DNA from: Apricaphanius iberus
Taxonomy: Eukaryota > Chordata > Actinopteri > Cyprinodontiformes > Aphaniidae
Reading direction: 5' to 3'
DNA length: 64,000 nt
Assembly: GCA_028564705.1 (NCBI GenBank)
Contig: JAPXFQ010002695.1
Coordinates: forward strand, 62,001 to 126,000
Shown here one piece after another: positions 1 through 35,023 of the stretch. Under the pieces are notes generated by a model, which was not told the origin of the DNA, did not search any database, and was given only the letters and a program-made list of their open reading frames with translations. Every line of letters starts with the position of its first letter. Within the stretch, counting starts at the first letter, position 1. The position numbers and the translations under genes are program-made.

Positions 1-499
1 TCTAAATCACTTGACAAACACAGTAGAAATGTACATTATTAGTTATCACTTAAACCGAGGTACAACATATGTGTGATTCAGGACGTAAGAGAAAGAAAAA
101 AACTTTTATCGCAGCATTGACTTCCATTCATTATTATTTAGGTCAGGGGACCCATACGGGCCGACCGCAGTGGGAGGAGCCTTATGCTACATTCAGACCA
201 AGCCCATGCGGCAGCGTCAGCTGCGGCAAGATTACATGTAAAGTCTATGGTGGGGCTCTGCGTTGCGTTGAGTACGTTGGCTCCGTAAACGACGCTTGCG
301 TTTCCTACGGCAACGTACCAACGCATGCGTTACAGAAGTTCAGCTAGTTTAACTTTTGACGGACTCAATGCAGTTAACGCAGTGCGGCAACCAATCAGAG
401 CGTCTCACTGTGGTGATGTCACTATACACGTATCTTGAATGAAGCGCGGGTCCAGTGAAAACATTTTCAACCAAAGCAGATTTCTAAAATCATAAATAA

Positions 500-712
500 C
501 ACTTACCGAAGTCAGATGGACAGGCGCTCCTAAGGAGGAACAGAGAACCTGTAGTTGGTGTCCTGGTGGGAGATTTAAGCTCCGATGCGGCCGAGGAGGT
601 CGTAAAATTAGGCGCGGGACAGACGGAAGTAGCACTGAAAGCGAAACTCATCCATAAGCAGCTCCTGGAGCAAATGGTTAAACTCCCAAAACTCAGAACG
701 CATCTGAATAAT
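500..712 (-). pseudogene. PIF/Harbinger transposase N-terminal relic
   Basis: Read on the minus strand, this stretch encodes the conserved start of a HARBI1-like nuclease: a Leu-Leu-Gln-Glu-Leu segment followed by DEFRFQCYFRLSRA, then FYDLLGRIGA and ISHQDTNYR. This is the usual motif order in fish Harbinger transposases. Four in-frame stops (TAA, TAA, TAG, TGA) interrupt the frame, so it is dead. A splice-donor-like GTAAG lies next to position 504. No catalytic core is visible nearby. The flanks at 1-500 and 2429-2580 probably belong to the same element, because the Tc1 copy at 809-2426 sits between them. The family call rests on remembered motif similarity. Confidence 0.65.
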
Positions 713-808
713 GGGCGCTGATGCACCCGATGTCAACGTTGTCTAGCTTTATTTAGCAAATAAAGCCAAGCTACTCTCTGGTTACGATCCACCATAGTTC
801 AGAACGTA

Positions 809-2426
809 CACTACCGTTCAAAAGTTTGGGGTCACCCAAACAATTTTGTGTTTTCCATGAAAAGTCGCACTTATTCACCACCATACGTTGTGAAATGAAT
901 AAAAAATAGAGTCAAGACATTGACAAGGTTAGAAATAATGGTTTTTATTTGAAATAAGATTGTTTTTACATCAAACTTTGCTTTCATCAAAGAATCCTCC
1001 ATTTGCAGCAATTACAGCATTGCAGACCTTTGGCATTCTAGCTGTTAATTTGTTGAGGTAATCTGGAGAAATTGCACCCCACGCTTCTAGAAGCAGCTCC
1101 CACAATTTGGATTGGTTGGATGGGCACTTCTTGCGTACCATACGGTCAAGCTGCTCCCACAACAGCTCAACGGGGTTCAAATCTGGTGACTGCGCTGGCC
1201 ACTCCATTACCGATAGAATACCAGCTGCCTGCTTCTTCTCTAAATAGTTCTTGCACAATTTCGAGGTGTGTTTTGGGTCATTGTCCTGTTGTAGGATGAA
1301 ATTGGCTCCAATCAAGCGCTGTCCACTGGGTATGGCATGGCGTTGCAAAATGGAGTGATAGCCTTCCTTATTCAGAATCCCTTTTACCCTGTACAAATCT
1401 CCCACCTTACCAGCACCAAAGCAACCCCAGACCATCACATTACCTCCACCATGCTTAACAGATGGCGTCAGGCATTCTTCCAGCATCTTTTCAGTTGTTC
1501 TGCGTCTCACAAACGTTCTTCTTTGTGATCCAAACACCTCAAACTTGGATTCATCCGTCCACAGCACTTTTTTCCAGTCTTCCTCTGTCCAATGTCTGTG
1601 TTCTTTTGCCCATCTTAATCTTTTTCTTTTATTGGCCAGTCTCAGATATGGCTTTTTCTTTGCCACTCTGCCCTGAAGCCCAGAATCCCGCAGCCGCCTC
1701 TTCACTGTAGATGTTGACACTGGTGTTTTGCGGGTACTATTTAATGAAGATGCCAGTTGGGGACCTGTGAGGCGTCTGTTTCTCAAACTAGAGACTCTAA
1801 TGTACTTATCTTCTTGCTCAGTTGTGCAACGCGGCCTCCCACTTCTTTTTCTACTCTGGTTAGAGCCTGTTTGTGCTGTCCTCTGAAGGGAGTAGTACAC
1901 ACCGTTGTAGGAAATCTTCAATTTCTTAGCAATTTCTCGCATGGAATAGCCTTCATTTCTAAGAACAAGAATAGACTGTCGAGTTTCAGATGAAAGTTCT
2001 CTTTTTCTGGCCATTTTGAGCGTTTAATTGACCCCACAAATGTGATGCTCCAGAAACTCAATCTGCTCAAAGGAAGGTCAGTTTTGTAGCTTCTGTACCG
2101 AGCTAAACTGTTTTCAGATGTGTGAACATGATTGCACAAGGGTTTTCTAATCATCAATTAGCCTTCTGAGCCAATGAGCAAACACATTGTACCATTAGAA
2201 CACTGGAGTGATAGTTGCTGGAAATGGGCCTCTATACACCTATGTAGATATTGCACCAAAAACCAGACATTTGCAGCTAGAATAGTCATTTACCACATTA
2301 GCAATGTATAGCGTGTGTTTCTTTAAAGTTAAGACTAGTTTAAAGTTATCTTCATTGAAAAGTACAGTGCTTTTCCTTCAAAAATAAGGACAGTTCAATG
2401 TGACCCCAAACTTTTGAACGGTAGTT
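809..2426 (-). mobile_element. Complete Tc1/mariner transposon, DD38E type
   Basis: The 1618-bp element is flanked by the TA target duplication at 807-808 and 2427-2428. Its inverted ends share the core ACCGTTCAAAAGTTTGGGG. It carries one uninterrupted transposase gene (971-2014). Removing it rejoins the Harbinger relic around it, so it is the younger insertion. The intact gene and well-matched ends suggest recent mobility. Confidence 0.9.
971..2014 (-). CDS. Tc1-like transposase, 347 aa, intact
   Basis: This protein would cut and paste its own element at TA dinucleotides in the nucleus. Residues 1-110 hold two helix-turn-helix DNA-binding regions with a basic GRPR-type hook near residue 59. 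The catalytic triad is visible as Asp154 (WTDESKF), Asp244 (QQDNDPKHT) and Glu283 (SPDLNPVELLWE). There are 38 residues between the second Asp and the Glu rather than the 34 of classical Tc1, which matches the DD38E group. The first ATG is used and no stop or frameshift is present. Length is normal for the superfamily (about 340 aa). Promoter and activity cannot be judged from sequence. Confidence 0.9.
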   Translation of the reverse strand: MARKRELSSETRQSILVLRNEGYSMREIAKKLKISYNGVYYSLQRTAQTGSNQSRKRSGRPRCTTEQEDKYIRVSSLRNRRLTGPQLASSLNSTRKTPVSTSTVKRRLRDSGLQGRVAKKKPYLRLANKRKRLRWAKEHRHWTEEDWKKVLWTDESKFEVFGSQRRTFVRRRTTEKMLEECLTPSVKHGGGNVMVWGCFGAGKVGDLYRVKGILNKEGYHSILQRHAIPSGQRLIGANFILQQDNDPKHTSKLCKNYLEKKQAAGILSVMEWPAQSPDLNPVELLWEQLDRMVRKKCPSNQSKLWELLLEAWGAISPDYLNKLTARMPKVCNAVIAANGGFFDESKV

Positions 2427-2699
2427 TACGGCAACAGAGGAAGCCCCGCCCATGCGTTGTTTTTTGCTCAGAAGCACGCGATGGAAGCCAAAAAGTATGT
2501 GTCAAACTTCATCTGTTGAATGCGTTGCCTGACGCAGACCAAATGTGCGGTGTGAATGCAGCTTTAGGCTCCCCATAGCGATCCAAATTTATTAAGTTGA
2601 CCGAATATTTTTACATTTAGTTCACTCAAAAAAATTAATTATTGGTAAATCGAACCAAATCTAAATCGAACCAAATCTGTTGGGTGGAAATATTTATTT

Positions 2700-3050
2700 G
2701 AGTGTTTTTTCAACAGGTTTTGCCATCTCTATCTATAAAAATACTCTGACATAATTATTGCTTACATAAATATTTTGTGTATATTGTGCATTTATGTGAA
2801 TCCCATTTTATAGTAAATAATTTTGCACACAGTGTTTTATTGTTAATTTATTTTTTGTTTGCATCCTTTAGTGTGCGCTTTTGTTGCACTACTGTTGAAG
2901 TTAAATGTTTATTTTTTTTGTATATTTTTTATTGAACAGTTTTATACTTTTGCACACGTTGTTGTATTTTTATACTATCGTTATTTAAATAAATGTGTAA
3001 TTCTTTGAGCATGAGTTCTTTTTTCGTGGGCAAGGGGGCGCCATCAGGCC
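2700..3050. repeat. Degenerate hAT-like repeat, relative of 62249-62637
   Basis: About 300 bases here match the interior of the hAT-type MITE at 62249-62637, including the segments ATGTGAATCCCATTTTA and GTTTTATTGTTAATTTATTT. Clear terminal repeats are not preserved in this copy. Flanking AT-rich sequence at 2590-2700 and 3054-3150 repeats a motif about a wish-wash of TTTACATTTAGTTCA, suggesting a further old repeat. Confidence 0.55.
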
Positions 3051-3159
3051 TGAATGTATTAGGTTGACCCAACATGTTTACATTTAGTTCACCCAAATTC
3101 ATTATTGCTAACTCAACCCAGATCAGGTGTGTGGAAATTGTTTTTTTATTTGGCTTCAT

Positions 3160-3519
3160 TCAGAACACCGGGCGGGGCGGGGGGCACCTCCTAGACACGC
3201 CTCTGTCACATAAACCGTCAGCGGTTCGAACCCATCCGAGCCCTATTCGGTCGGGATATCAGAACCGACACCCCCCCCACCATCCACCACCACCGCGCGC
3301 GCGCTCGCCGCATATCGCATCACCTGCTCACGCGCACGGCGGGCCGTTTTTACCGCAGTGCATCTGCAGCGTCCTGCGCGACGCGTCGAACGGAGGAGCC
3401 GCTGCGGCGTCGGAGACAAAGAAAAAAACCTTCCGATCCGAAACCGATCCAATCCGGGAGAGAAAAACGCCTTTCCTGCCGTGCTGCCTGCGATGCCAGC
3501 GCGGCAGAAGCACCGCGTC

Positions 3520-3553
<34 letters not shown>

Positions 3554-3640
3554 GGGTCATCAGATCCGCCGCCATTCGGGACAGCACTCCGTGTTTTCTG
3601 GGGGGTTCGTCGGGAGAGGAGGCCTCTGGTTCGGCATAGC
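3160..3640 (+). promoter_or_regulatory. CpG-rich stretch 5' of scn1b, possible promoter
   Basis: This segment is GC- and CpG-rich compared with its AT-rich surroundings. It contains GGGCGGGG (an SP1/GC-box type motif near 3170), several CGCG clusters at 3296-3385, and a CAG run. It lies about 0.5-0.9 kb upstream of the scn1b start codon, so it could be a promoter or a 5' non-coding exon. Open frames across it come from the CAG/CTG run and are not credible proteins. No transcription start can be fixed. Confidence 0.35.
3521..3552. repeat. (CAG)n trinucleotide run, about 10 copies
   Basis: An uninterrupted CAG run lies within the CpG-rich segment upstream of scn1b. Depending on frame it would read as Gln, Ser, Ala, Leu or Cys, and none of the enclosing frames looks like a known protein. 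Confidence 0.9.
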
Positions 3641-4087
3641 ATCGTTTATCCATCTGATCCATCATCAGAGCACACCGGGTAGCAGTAAATAGGTAGCCCT
3701 TAGGTCCTACAGAGCATGCATATGACCTGTTTATGCACTGGCGTGTAGGTGTTGTGGAGTAATCAGTAGCTGAGGCATGTTGCACATTTAAATACACATT
3801 TCATGTCGTGGCTGTAATGACTCTATGAACTCAGGGACAAACGAAGTGTGAGGCTGCAGACAGCCAGAGAGAGGGACTCCAGTTGAACCTGACTGTGAGC
3901 AGCAATAATTTTAGGTGTAAACCCAGCAACCAACAGGAAGCTTTTTGTTGAACTGAGCCAAAGAGCAGAGGCACAATAACCACTGGTCAACGGGATTCAA
4001 ACACATTTCCAGTTTGCACTTTACTTTGCACGTTGAGCAGCTGCAGTAGTAGTTAGTTCCTAGAACCAAACAGTGGAGGTGGACCTG

Positions 4088-27372
<23,285 letters not shown>

Positions 27373-27377
27373 CACAG

Positions 27378-28498
27378 GTAAGAGCTCGTCCTAAAGGTTC
27401 CCAAACCTGCCGTAGGTATTAACATCTTTCATCGTTTCTACTCATCAAACATAAAGAAAGCCTGAAGTGTTTAAGCAGTTTTACATCTAGAATATTAATA
27501 AATGTTGTACATGATGCAAACCATCAGAATTGAATCTCTTACGTTCTACATGGTCCAAGCAGTTTCATCAAGCTCCCCTCAACGAAAACAAAAAATGCGC
27601 CTCAGGTTCACATTTGGTATAAAGCAAGAAACAAAGATAAACGTTTCAAAAATTAGGAACATAAATTCTACATTTTCGTTTCTACTAGTTGGAGCCATAG
27701 TTCAGGAGCAAACGAGTTATGTTCATATCTAAGTCTTCAGATTATATAGCATGTCTGCATGATGCTGCATGATGGATACACTGGTGCTGATTGAAGATCA
27801 GCCACCGGAAGCATCTGGATGGGGGAGCAGATGTAGGTTCCTTACAGCAGTTCTATAGATGTACGAGCTGCGCTGGAGCCGGTGTTAGATCTACGGAGCT
27901 GCTGGAACCGTTCATCCCGTCCCCTGCTCTTCTTTTTTATGTCAGACACGCTGCTGTGGCAACGCTGTGTCACCTGCAGCTCTTCCATTTATCTGTGACC
28001 CCCCAAATCAATATTTTGCACGGTTCACAGTAAAGACAGTAAAGAGTCGACTTTTTCTGTCAGGCTTTTAACATCTAGGAGTTCTTAAACTTAGGCTTTA
28101 TTCTGGTGTAATTTAGTTGTATTTGTTTTAATTTGTTTTTATTACACTCTTTTTGTTGCTTACAAGAAGTAATCATATAACTGAAACTTTATATTTAGTG
28201 TTCATATTTGTTTCATGGCTTGTGCTGCTGATTTTAGTTTTTATTTAACTGTACTGTTTCTTTTTTTTTATTCTTCTAACAAATGAATTGGGTTTTTGGA
28301 GGCCTAAACATTTTTAAAAACTCACCATATTTGGCGGCTGCGTCAGGCGTGCGTAAAATTAACGTGTTTTAAAGGTTCGGTAGCGCCCCCCCCCCCTGGA
28401 AAACTTCAAAGTTATCCTCCGCATTGACCTTAGTTCATCGTAGAGAAATGCCGTCTGGCACACATGAAGAACATCCCAAGACCAACGAAAAAAGCCTC
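27378..28498 (+). other. Region 3' of scn1b coding sequence, possible 3' UTR intron
   Basis: It starts with the splice donor after the scn1b stop. No confident 3' UTR exon was found. No further gene or intact repeat is seen. Confidence 0.45.
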
Positions 28499-31310
28499 AA
28501 GAATCAGAATCGGTTTTATTGCCATTGTTTGAGAACAAGTTCACAAACTAGGAATTTTTCTCGGTACAATCGTGCACATAAAACATTCAGCATAAATAAA
28601 AATAAAATAAATAAAAATAAAAAGAATGAGCTATAAGGCTAAAGTCTTTATAAATATTATAATCTATATGTATATAAAAGAACTATGAAGAGATAAACAT
28701 CCTTTTTAACATAAGAACAGCAGCAGGGTTTAATTCACAGATGTGCAGGTGAATGACGGCAGCAGATCTAAGTGTGGTCAGACCACACAGTGCAGTAAAA
28801 TAAAGTTACGTAGTGCAGATGGTTCTATCCTACATGGGTCTTTAACTGAACTATCGGGTCTTGTTATTGTTCATGAGTCTGATGGCGGAGGGGAAGAAAC
28901 TGTTCAGGTGGCGGGAGGTGTGGGTCTGGATGGACCGTAGCCTCCTGCCTGAGGGGAGGACGGAGAACAGTCGGTGTCCAGGGTGAGAAGAGTCAGCTGT
29001 GATCCGACCCACACGCCTCCGGGTCCTGGAAGTGAACAGGTCCCGGAGGGATGGGAGCCTGCAGCCAATCACCTTCTCAGCAGCACGCACGATGCGCTGC
29101 AGTCGGTGTTTGTCCCGGTCTGCGGCGCCGGGGAACCACACGGTGATGGAGGAGGTGAGGATGGACTCGATGATGGCCGTGTAGGACTGTACCAGCATCT
29201 CGGTCGGCACTTTGAGTTTCCTCAGCTGCCGCAGGAAGTACATCCTCTGCTGGGCCTTCTTGATGAGGGAGCTGATGGTTGGCTCCCACTTGAGGTCCTG
29301 GGTGATGGTGGTGCCCAGGAAACGGAAGGAGTACACGATGGAGATGGGGGTGGGAGAGTCCATCAGGGTGAGGGGATACGGTGGGGCTGTGACTTTCCTG
29401 AAGTCCATGATCATCTCCACTGTCTTCTGGGCGTTCAGCTCCAGGTTGTTATGACTGCACCAGGAAGCCAGCCGGTCCACCTCTCTCCTGTAGGCGGAAT
29501 CATCACCGTCTGAGATAAGTCCCATGAGGGTGGTGTCGTCCGCAAACTTGATCAGCTTTACGGACTGGTGAATGGAGGTGCAGCAGTTTGTATACAGCGA
29601 GAAGAGCCAGGGGGAGAGTACACAGCCCTGAGGAGTCCCAGTGTTTGTAGTCCGATTGTCCGAGACAATCTTCCCCAACCGCACGTGCTGTCTCCGGTCC
29701 GACAGGAAGTCAGTTATCCACCTGCAGAGGGAGTCGGGCACGCTGAGCTGGTAGAGCTTGTCTCGTAGCAGTCCAGGGAGGATGGTGTTGAAGGCAGAGC
29801 TGAAGTCCACAAACAGGATCCTGGCGTAGGTTCCTGGGGAGTCCAGATGCTCCAGGATGAAATGGAGGGCCAGGTTCACTGCATCATCCACAGACCTGTT
29901 GGCTCTGTAGGCGAACTGCAGTGGGTCCAGGAGGGGGGCGGTGATGTCCTTGAGGTGGGGCAGAACCAAGCACTCAAATGACTTCATGACCACAGACGTC
30001 AGCGCCACCGGCCTGTAGTCATTAAGTCCTGTGATCCGTGGCTTTTTGGGGACAGGGACGATGGTGGAGGTTTTGAAGCAGGACGGCACGCGACAGAGCG
30101 CCAGGGAGGTGATGAAAATGTCCGTGAACACGGGGGCCAGCTGATCCGCGCAGTGTCTCAGGGTGGAGGGGGAGACACCGTCTGGCCCGGGGGCCTTCCT
30201 CCTGTTCAGCCTCAAAAACTGTCGGCGCACATCCTCCTCCTGGATGGAGAGGGCAGGGGGGGAGGAGGGGGGGTCTGAGGAGTCCTTTGATGAAGTGCTG
30301 GGGTCGTTGATGGTTGGGGTGATGGTGGGGGGAGCAGAGGTGTGAGGAGCAGACGGCTGTTCAAAGCGGCAGTAGTGTGTATTCAGGCCCTGGGCGAGAG
30401 TCCGGTCGTTCAGGGCCTGGGAGGCTTTGGGCTTGTAGTTTGTGAGAGCCCTCAACCCCCTCCACACGGCTGCAGAGTCATTGGAGCTAAAGTGTTCCTG
30501 TATACGGTTGGAGTACACAGATTTTGCTCTTCTCACTTCACTGCTGAAGTGGTACTTAGCTCGTCTGTATGTACTCCAGTCCTCGGTCCGCCGCGCTACT
30601 TCCTTCTCCTCACGTAGGCGCCGGAGCTTGGGTGTGAACCAGGGCTTGTCATTGTTATAACAAATCCTGGTGCGCGTTGGGATGATGCGCGTCTCATTGA
30701 ACTGAATGTATGAGGTCACAGTGTCCGTATACTCGTCCAGATTGTCGTGGCTGCTCCAAACGCTCCCCAGTCTGTCGTCTCCCAACATGAGCGCAGCTCC
30801 TCCACAGCTTCAGAGGTGTATTTCCTTGTTGTTATCACGACAGGCTTGGCCAATTTCAGTCTCTGTCGGTATGAGGGAATTAGGTGCACCATCACGTGAT
30901 CTGATAGTCCGAGGGCAGCGCGCGGAACAGCATGATACGCTCTGCTGACTGTAGTGTAGCAGTGATCCAACGTGTTCTCCTCTCTGGTCGGGCATTTAAT
31001 GAACTGTCTATACTTTGGTCATTCCTGGCTCAGGTTTCCCTTGTTAAAGTCACCAAGCACGATAACAACAGAGTCCGGAAAAGACCGCTCCGCATGTAAT
31101 ATCTGGCCTGCAAGCGTGCGCTGAGCCTCGTGCACGTCCGCGCTCGGCGGAATGTAGGCAGCCACCAGAATGAATGAAGCGATCTCACGCGGTGAATAAA
31201 AAGGCTTACAGTGAATGAACAGATATTCCAGAGAAGGAGCGCAGTGTTGGGAGATCACAGTCACATCCGTGCACCAGCTGCTGTTGATGTAGAAGCAAAC
31301 GCCACCGCAA
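28499..31310 (-). mobile_element. 5'-truncated LINE of the L2/CR1 (jockey) group
   Basis: The minus-strand element begins in the middle of its APE-type endonuclease domain at about 31310 and ends with a 3' tail whose complement starts GAATCAGAATCGGTTTTATT at 28499. Endonuclease motifs include GGVCFYIN and GDFN. Reverse transcriptase follows. It carries only two clear lesions: an in-frame TGA (31019-31021) and a one-base frameshift near 30735-30750. Confidence 0.85.
28851..31310 (-). pseudogene. LINE ORF2: endonuclease-reverse transcriptase, broken twice
   Basis: This is the enzyme that nicks target DNA and reverse-transcribes the element. The endonuclease part (31310 down to 30716) contains LGDFN, then LDHCYTTV and LSDHVMV, the usual late endonuclease boxes. 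The long reverse transcriptase frame (30788-28851) has RKAPGPDGVS, then LNDYRPVALTSVVMK, FVDFSSAFNT, GTPQGCVLSPWLF and the active-site FADDT. A C-terminal thumb and tail follow, ending near FFPSAIRLMN. A TGA stop after GDFNKGNLSQE and a frame change near 30740 separate the two domains. The N-terminal start of the endonuclease is missing. Confidence 0.85.
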
Positions 31311-31739
31311 AATGTTGTGGTCTCAAAAGCAGAGAAAGTCGGCCGTTTTTGTTTGAACGTGCGATTTTGGCCCCATTTTTGCCATTTACAGCCTCTTCTA
31401 ATTTGATCGAACTCCCTCGAATTTTGACCCATCAGTTTCAAAACTGGTCAGGATGGCCTTCAGAAACAGGCGGTCAAAAGTTATGAAAAAAAACATTGCT
31501 GCGTCAGACCAGGTAGTCGTGGCTAGGCCTCCAACTCAGGTTTGTCGCCATAAATGTACATGTATTAACCTTAACATTAAAGGGCACAGCTGTCAGACTT
31601 TAGGCTGTGATCACATGCCAGATCTGACAACATTCATTGGCTCTTTCACTCATGTCATTTAAGCCCCGCCCCCTTAGAACAGGAAGTGTAATGGGGAGCC
31701 TAAGTCCTGCACTTCTACTTCCGGTCCATGGGTCCCCTA

Positions 31740-31900
31740 ACATACTTGCCAACCCTCCCGATTTTCCCAGGAGACTCCTGAATTTCAGTCCCCCTCCCTA
31801 AACCTCCCGGGTCGCCATTCTCCCAAATTTCTCCCGATGTTTGACGGTGTCGCATATCATGAACACTCCCTGTTTCTAATGTGAGAGGGATCGATAATAA
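31740..31900. repeat. CTCCCGATTTTCCC-type dispersed repeat fragment
   Basis: The cytosine-rich sequence with recurring CTCCC, CTCCCGA and CTCCCAAATTTCTCCCGA matches a repeat that I recall as common in fish genomes. No termini or coding capacity are seen. Confidence 0.4.
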
Positions 31901-32269
31901 AACGTGTTGCATTTTAAATAAGTGAACAGTTTCTTCATTCCGGACATGAAAGTCCATCACACGCTTGGCGAGATTCGCCGTTTTGAATCAAAAATAGGTG
32001 ACCTACGTGATTCTTCTGTCTATGAGGAAAACAATCAGTGACGCACGGCGCAGCAGCGATTTGGTTTGGCGAAAACCAACGTTAGTGTGAGAATCATCAG
32101 ACTCGTTGCTTTCTTAGTTTGTGCTGCGACCAAACTAAGAAAAATGACTTTCTCCCTCTCTCCTGACACAGAGACTCCTACCAGTTGTTGGACTGATTAA
32201 TACTGATTATTCCTGATTATTCCTGACGTCCTAAACGCCTCAGCGCTGCTGAGCAGGGGCGTATCCAGG

Positions 32270-32575
32270 AGGTTAACAAAGAGGGGCTAAAAGGGGCCCA
32301 GGATGGGACTGTAGCACCAAAATAAAAGCAGAGGGGTTCTTGTAGTGGGGACCCAATCTGAGCAGTCATAAAAATTAAAATTACAATTTTTATTTTGCTA
32401 AGGTTTATGTATCAATATGGTATGAAAGCATATAAAAAAAACATTGCAACCTTTTTACAGGAAAAGGTTTTTAACCAAAAAGTGGAGGGACCGTTTAATT
32501 TCTTAACTTACATTATTTCTGTGGACTGTTATTTTGTCAAACAATAAATACTCTAAGGTTCAATAATTATTAATA
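32270..32575. repeat. Dispersed repeat shared with 13770-14155
   Basis: Second copy of the family described at 13770-14155, in the same orientation and with the same block order. Confidence 0.65.
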
Positions 32576-32598
32576 ATTATAATTATACGGATATATAT

Positions 32599-33506
32599 TA
32601 AGGATGTCCGATATTATAGGCCTAAAGTAATTATCGACCGATATCGGCATTAAGATGTAATATCGGAAATTATCTGTATCGGTTTTTATTTTTTTAATAA
32701 GATGAGTTTTTCTCACCATACACATATTATATATCAAACTCTTCAGCTACTTTTTTTCTCTCTCATAATGTAAAAATATGACAGATTTGAGGTTTGGTTT
32801 TTGAGATATTATTTGTTTGAGACAACTTTTAATTTAAGATAACTTTAACAAAGGACTGAATTTTGTTTACTGCGCTCTAATCTGTCACTGTTTCCTCTTT
32901 GTGTTTTAATTGCACATTTGGTTACTTGAAAGATGGTTAATTAAGTCAATGTTGTTTGATTGTATTAAATTATGGCCACTGGCCAGTTACATGTAGAGCT
33001 AAATTAATGCAGTGTTTAAGCCCACTTTATTTTTAAGATTGTAATACCCAAAGTAGGTTAATTATTGGCCCTGCTTAAATGTTTGCTGGTGTTTTATTTT
33101 TTTATTCTTGTTTCAGTTGTTTCCACTTTACCTCACTGCTAAAAAAGTATCATGTTGGTTACATTTTCTAAAATTATAAATTTGTCCTGAGTGGTGGGCC
33201 TTTGTCGGTATTCTCTGTGTGAGAAAATGTTCCAGCTACTTTTGAAGACAAAATAAAAATGGCACCTTTTTCTATTGCCTAACTAAAATTCTAGTATTTA
33301 TTACATTTTCTAAAGTTTTAAAGCTCAAGTATGCAGGATACAAGATATTTCATTGTGGTTACCTAAAAGGGTTTTAGTAGTTTTTGTTTTTTTATGAGGG
33401 AGGGTCCCCACATATCGGTATCGGTTTATATAGGTATCGGAAATTATGAGTTAGGTTATATCGGTATATCGGATATCGGTAAAAAAGCCAATATTGATCA
33501 TCCCTA
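32599..33506. mobile_element. hAT-type element, TAGGGATGTCCGATA ends, 908 bp
   Basis: The ends TAAGGATGTCCGATATTA and the inverted ATTGATCATCCCTA are flanked by the 8-bp sequence ATATATAT on both sides. The repeat context makes that duplication less decisive. Subterminal sequence matches the shorter copy at 11378-11890 in inverse orientation. No transposase frame. Confidence 0.75.
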
Positions 33507-34770
33507 ATATATATATATATATATATATTTCTATTTTTAACCCCTGCGCTTTTGAAACTCTTTTTGAGGTCTATTAAATGGATTAGCTGTTTCACCTCTA
33601 GTCTGAGCTGGAGCTCTTCACGGCTCGGAGAGTCACCAGAGAAGCAGCCATGAACCAGCCAATCAGGGAAGGTGTTTCAGTGTGAGATGCCGGGATGAAA
33701 AGATGGACGTTAACATTCAGATTAAAGTTCAGCAGCTTGTCTCCTCTCTGTAACGAAGCTGGTATTTCTAGTTTCGGGTAAAGCGTCCCTCTCGTCTTCT
33801 GTCCTCAGGCTTCCACCCCGGACCGAAAGCTTCCCTCCACGCGCCGACCTGCATGACGACATCCTCGCCAGAACCCTCCTCCTCATCTCCAGCCTCGGAT
33901 AGACCCGGCGTCCAGAGACAGCATGGAGCCAGAGCTGTACATAGTCTTGTTGAAGCATGTCGTATAAGAACCACTCAGCGTTAGCGTGTCCGGGTCCACA
34001 TGTAGTCGCTTTTTACTGAGCCATCAGCTGAAGGACGAAAACTCACCTGTTCTAGTCACTGATTGATGAAATGTACTTCCACTTCAACCCATAGTTCCAA
34101 ACTTGGATATAATTAAACGTGATAAAAACCTCATCCTGGGTCCAATTCTCCTTTCAACACGTTTGTTGTAATACTGCAGCTGTCTCTGTTTCTCCTGACA
34201 ATAATTTACATCTAAATGAATGATAAAATCTCGCATTATGTCAGGATTTAAACAGTATTGCAATAAATACGATGACGTTCAGAGAAATCTTGTGATGCTG
34301 TTGATAAAATGCTGATTCTTCAACCAGAACGTCTCATCTCCTGTCCAGCTGCTCCAGAGTCCTGCTTCGTTTTCCGCTGCCGTCTTCTCTTCAGGTTCTG
34401 GTCCGAGATGTTTGTGGAAGACTGTCCGACCATCTCTGTGTTTATGGGCCAGATGTTCTGGATCATCGTCGTGCTGAGACTTGGCGTCGACCCATTTTCA
34501 GGGGTTTCTCCTAGAAAGGAGCTGTTTGCAGCGGGGCAAAAAAAGCGTTTAGCAGCAAGTTTGTCCCACTTAAAAAGAATAAGAGGTCAATTCTCATCAT
34601 AGGTACACGTCAACTGTGAGATGGAATGTAAAAATAACTCCAGGGATTCACATTGTATGATTTATAAAAGAATATATTTGTATAACGGTGCAGAAAATAA
34701 ATATCTACCACCTACAAACAAGAATTGTGGTCCTCACAGACCTGTTACTTCTGCTATCCTCCACTTGTTA
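33507..34770. other. Intergenic stretch, no gene assigned
   Basis: Contains an AT dinucleotide run at 33505-33530. Several 60-100 codon open frames at 33720-34600 show no domains and no good splice context. A 3' UTR exon of scn1b could lie here, but nothing proves it. Confidence 0.4.
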
Positions 34771-35023
34771 CCTGTATTAATGTCACCTGTTTGAACATGT
34801 TATCTGTATAAAAAGACACCTGTACACACCTTCAACTAGTCAGGCTCCAACCTCCACCATGGCCAAGACGAGAGAGCTGTCCAAGGACACCGGGGACAAG
34901 ATTGTACACCTGCACAAGACTGGAACGAGCCGATCTACAATAGAGGAGCAGCTTGGAGAGAAGAGACCAACTTTTGGAGCAATTATTGGAAAATGGAGTA
35001 AATGAGACGACTAAAAAAACACT

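Noticed and set aside
3243..3797. Open frames with poly-Cys, poly-Leu, poly-Ser or poly-Gln around the CAG run
   Set aside because: Every frame over the same run is open, none shows a domain, and no splice sites support an exon.
28974..29513. 179-codon plus-strand open frame
   Set aside because: It is the antisense shadow of the LINE reverse transcriptase.
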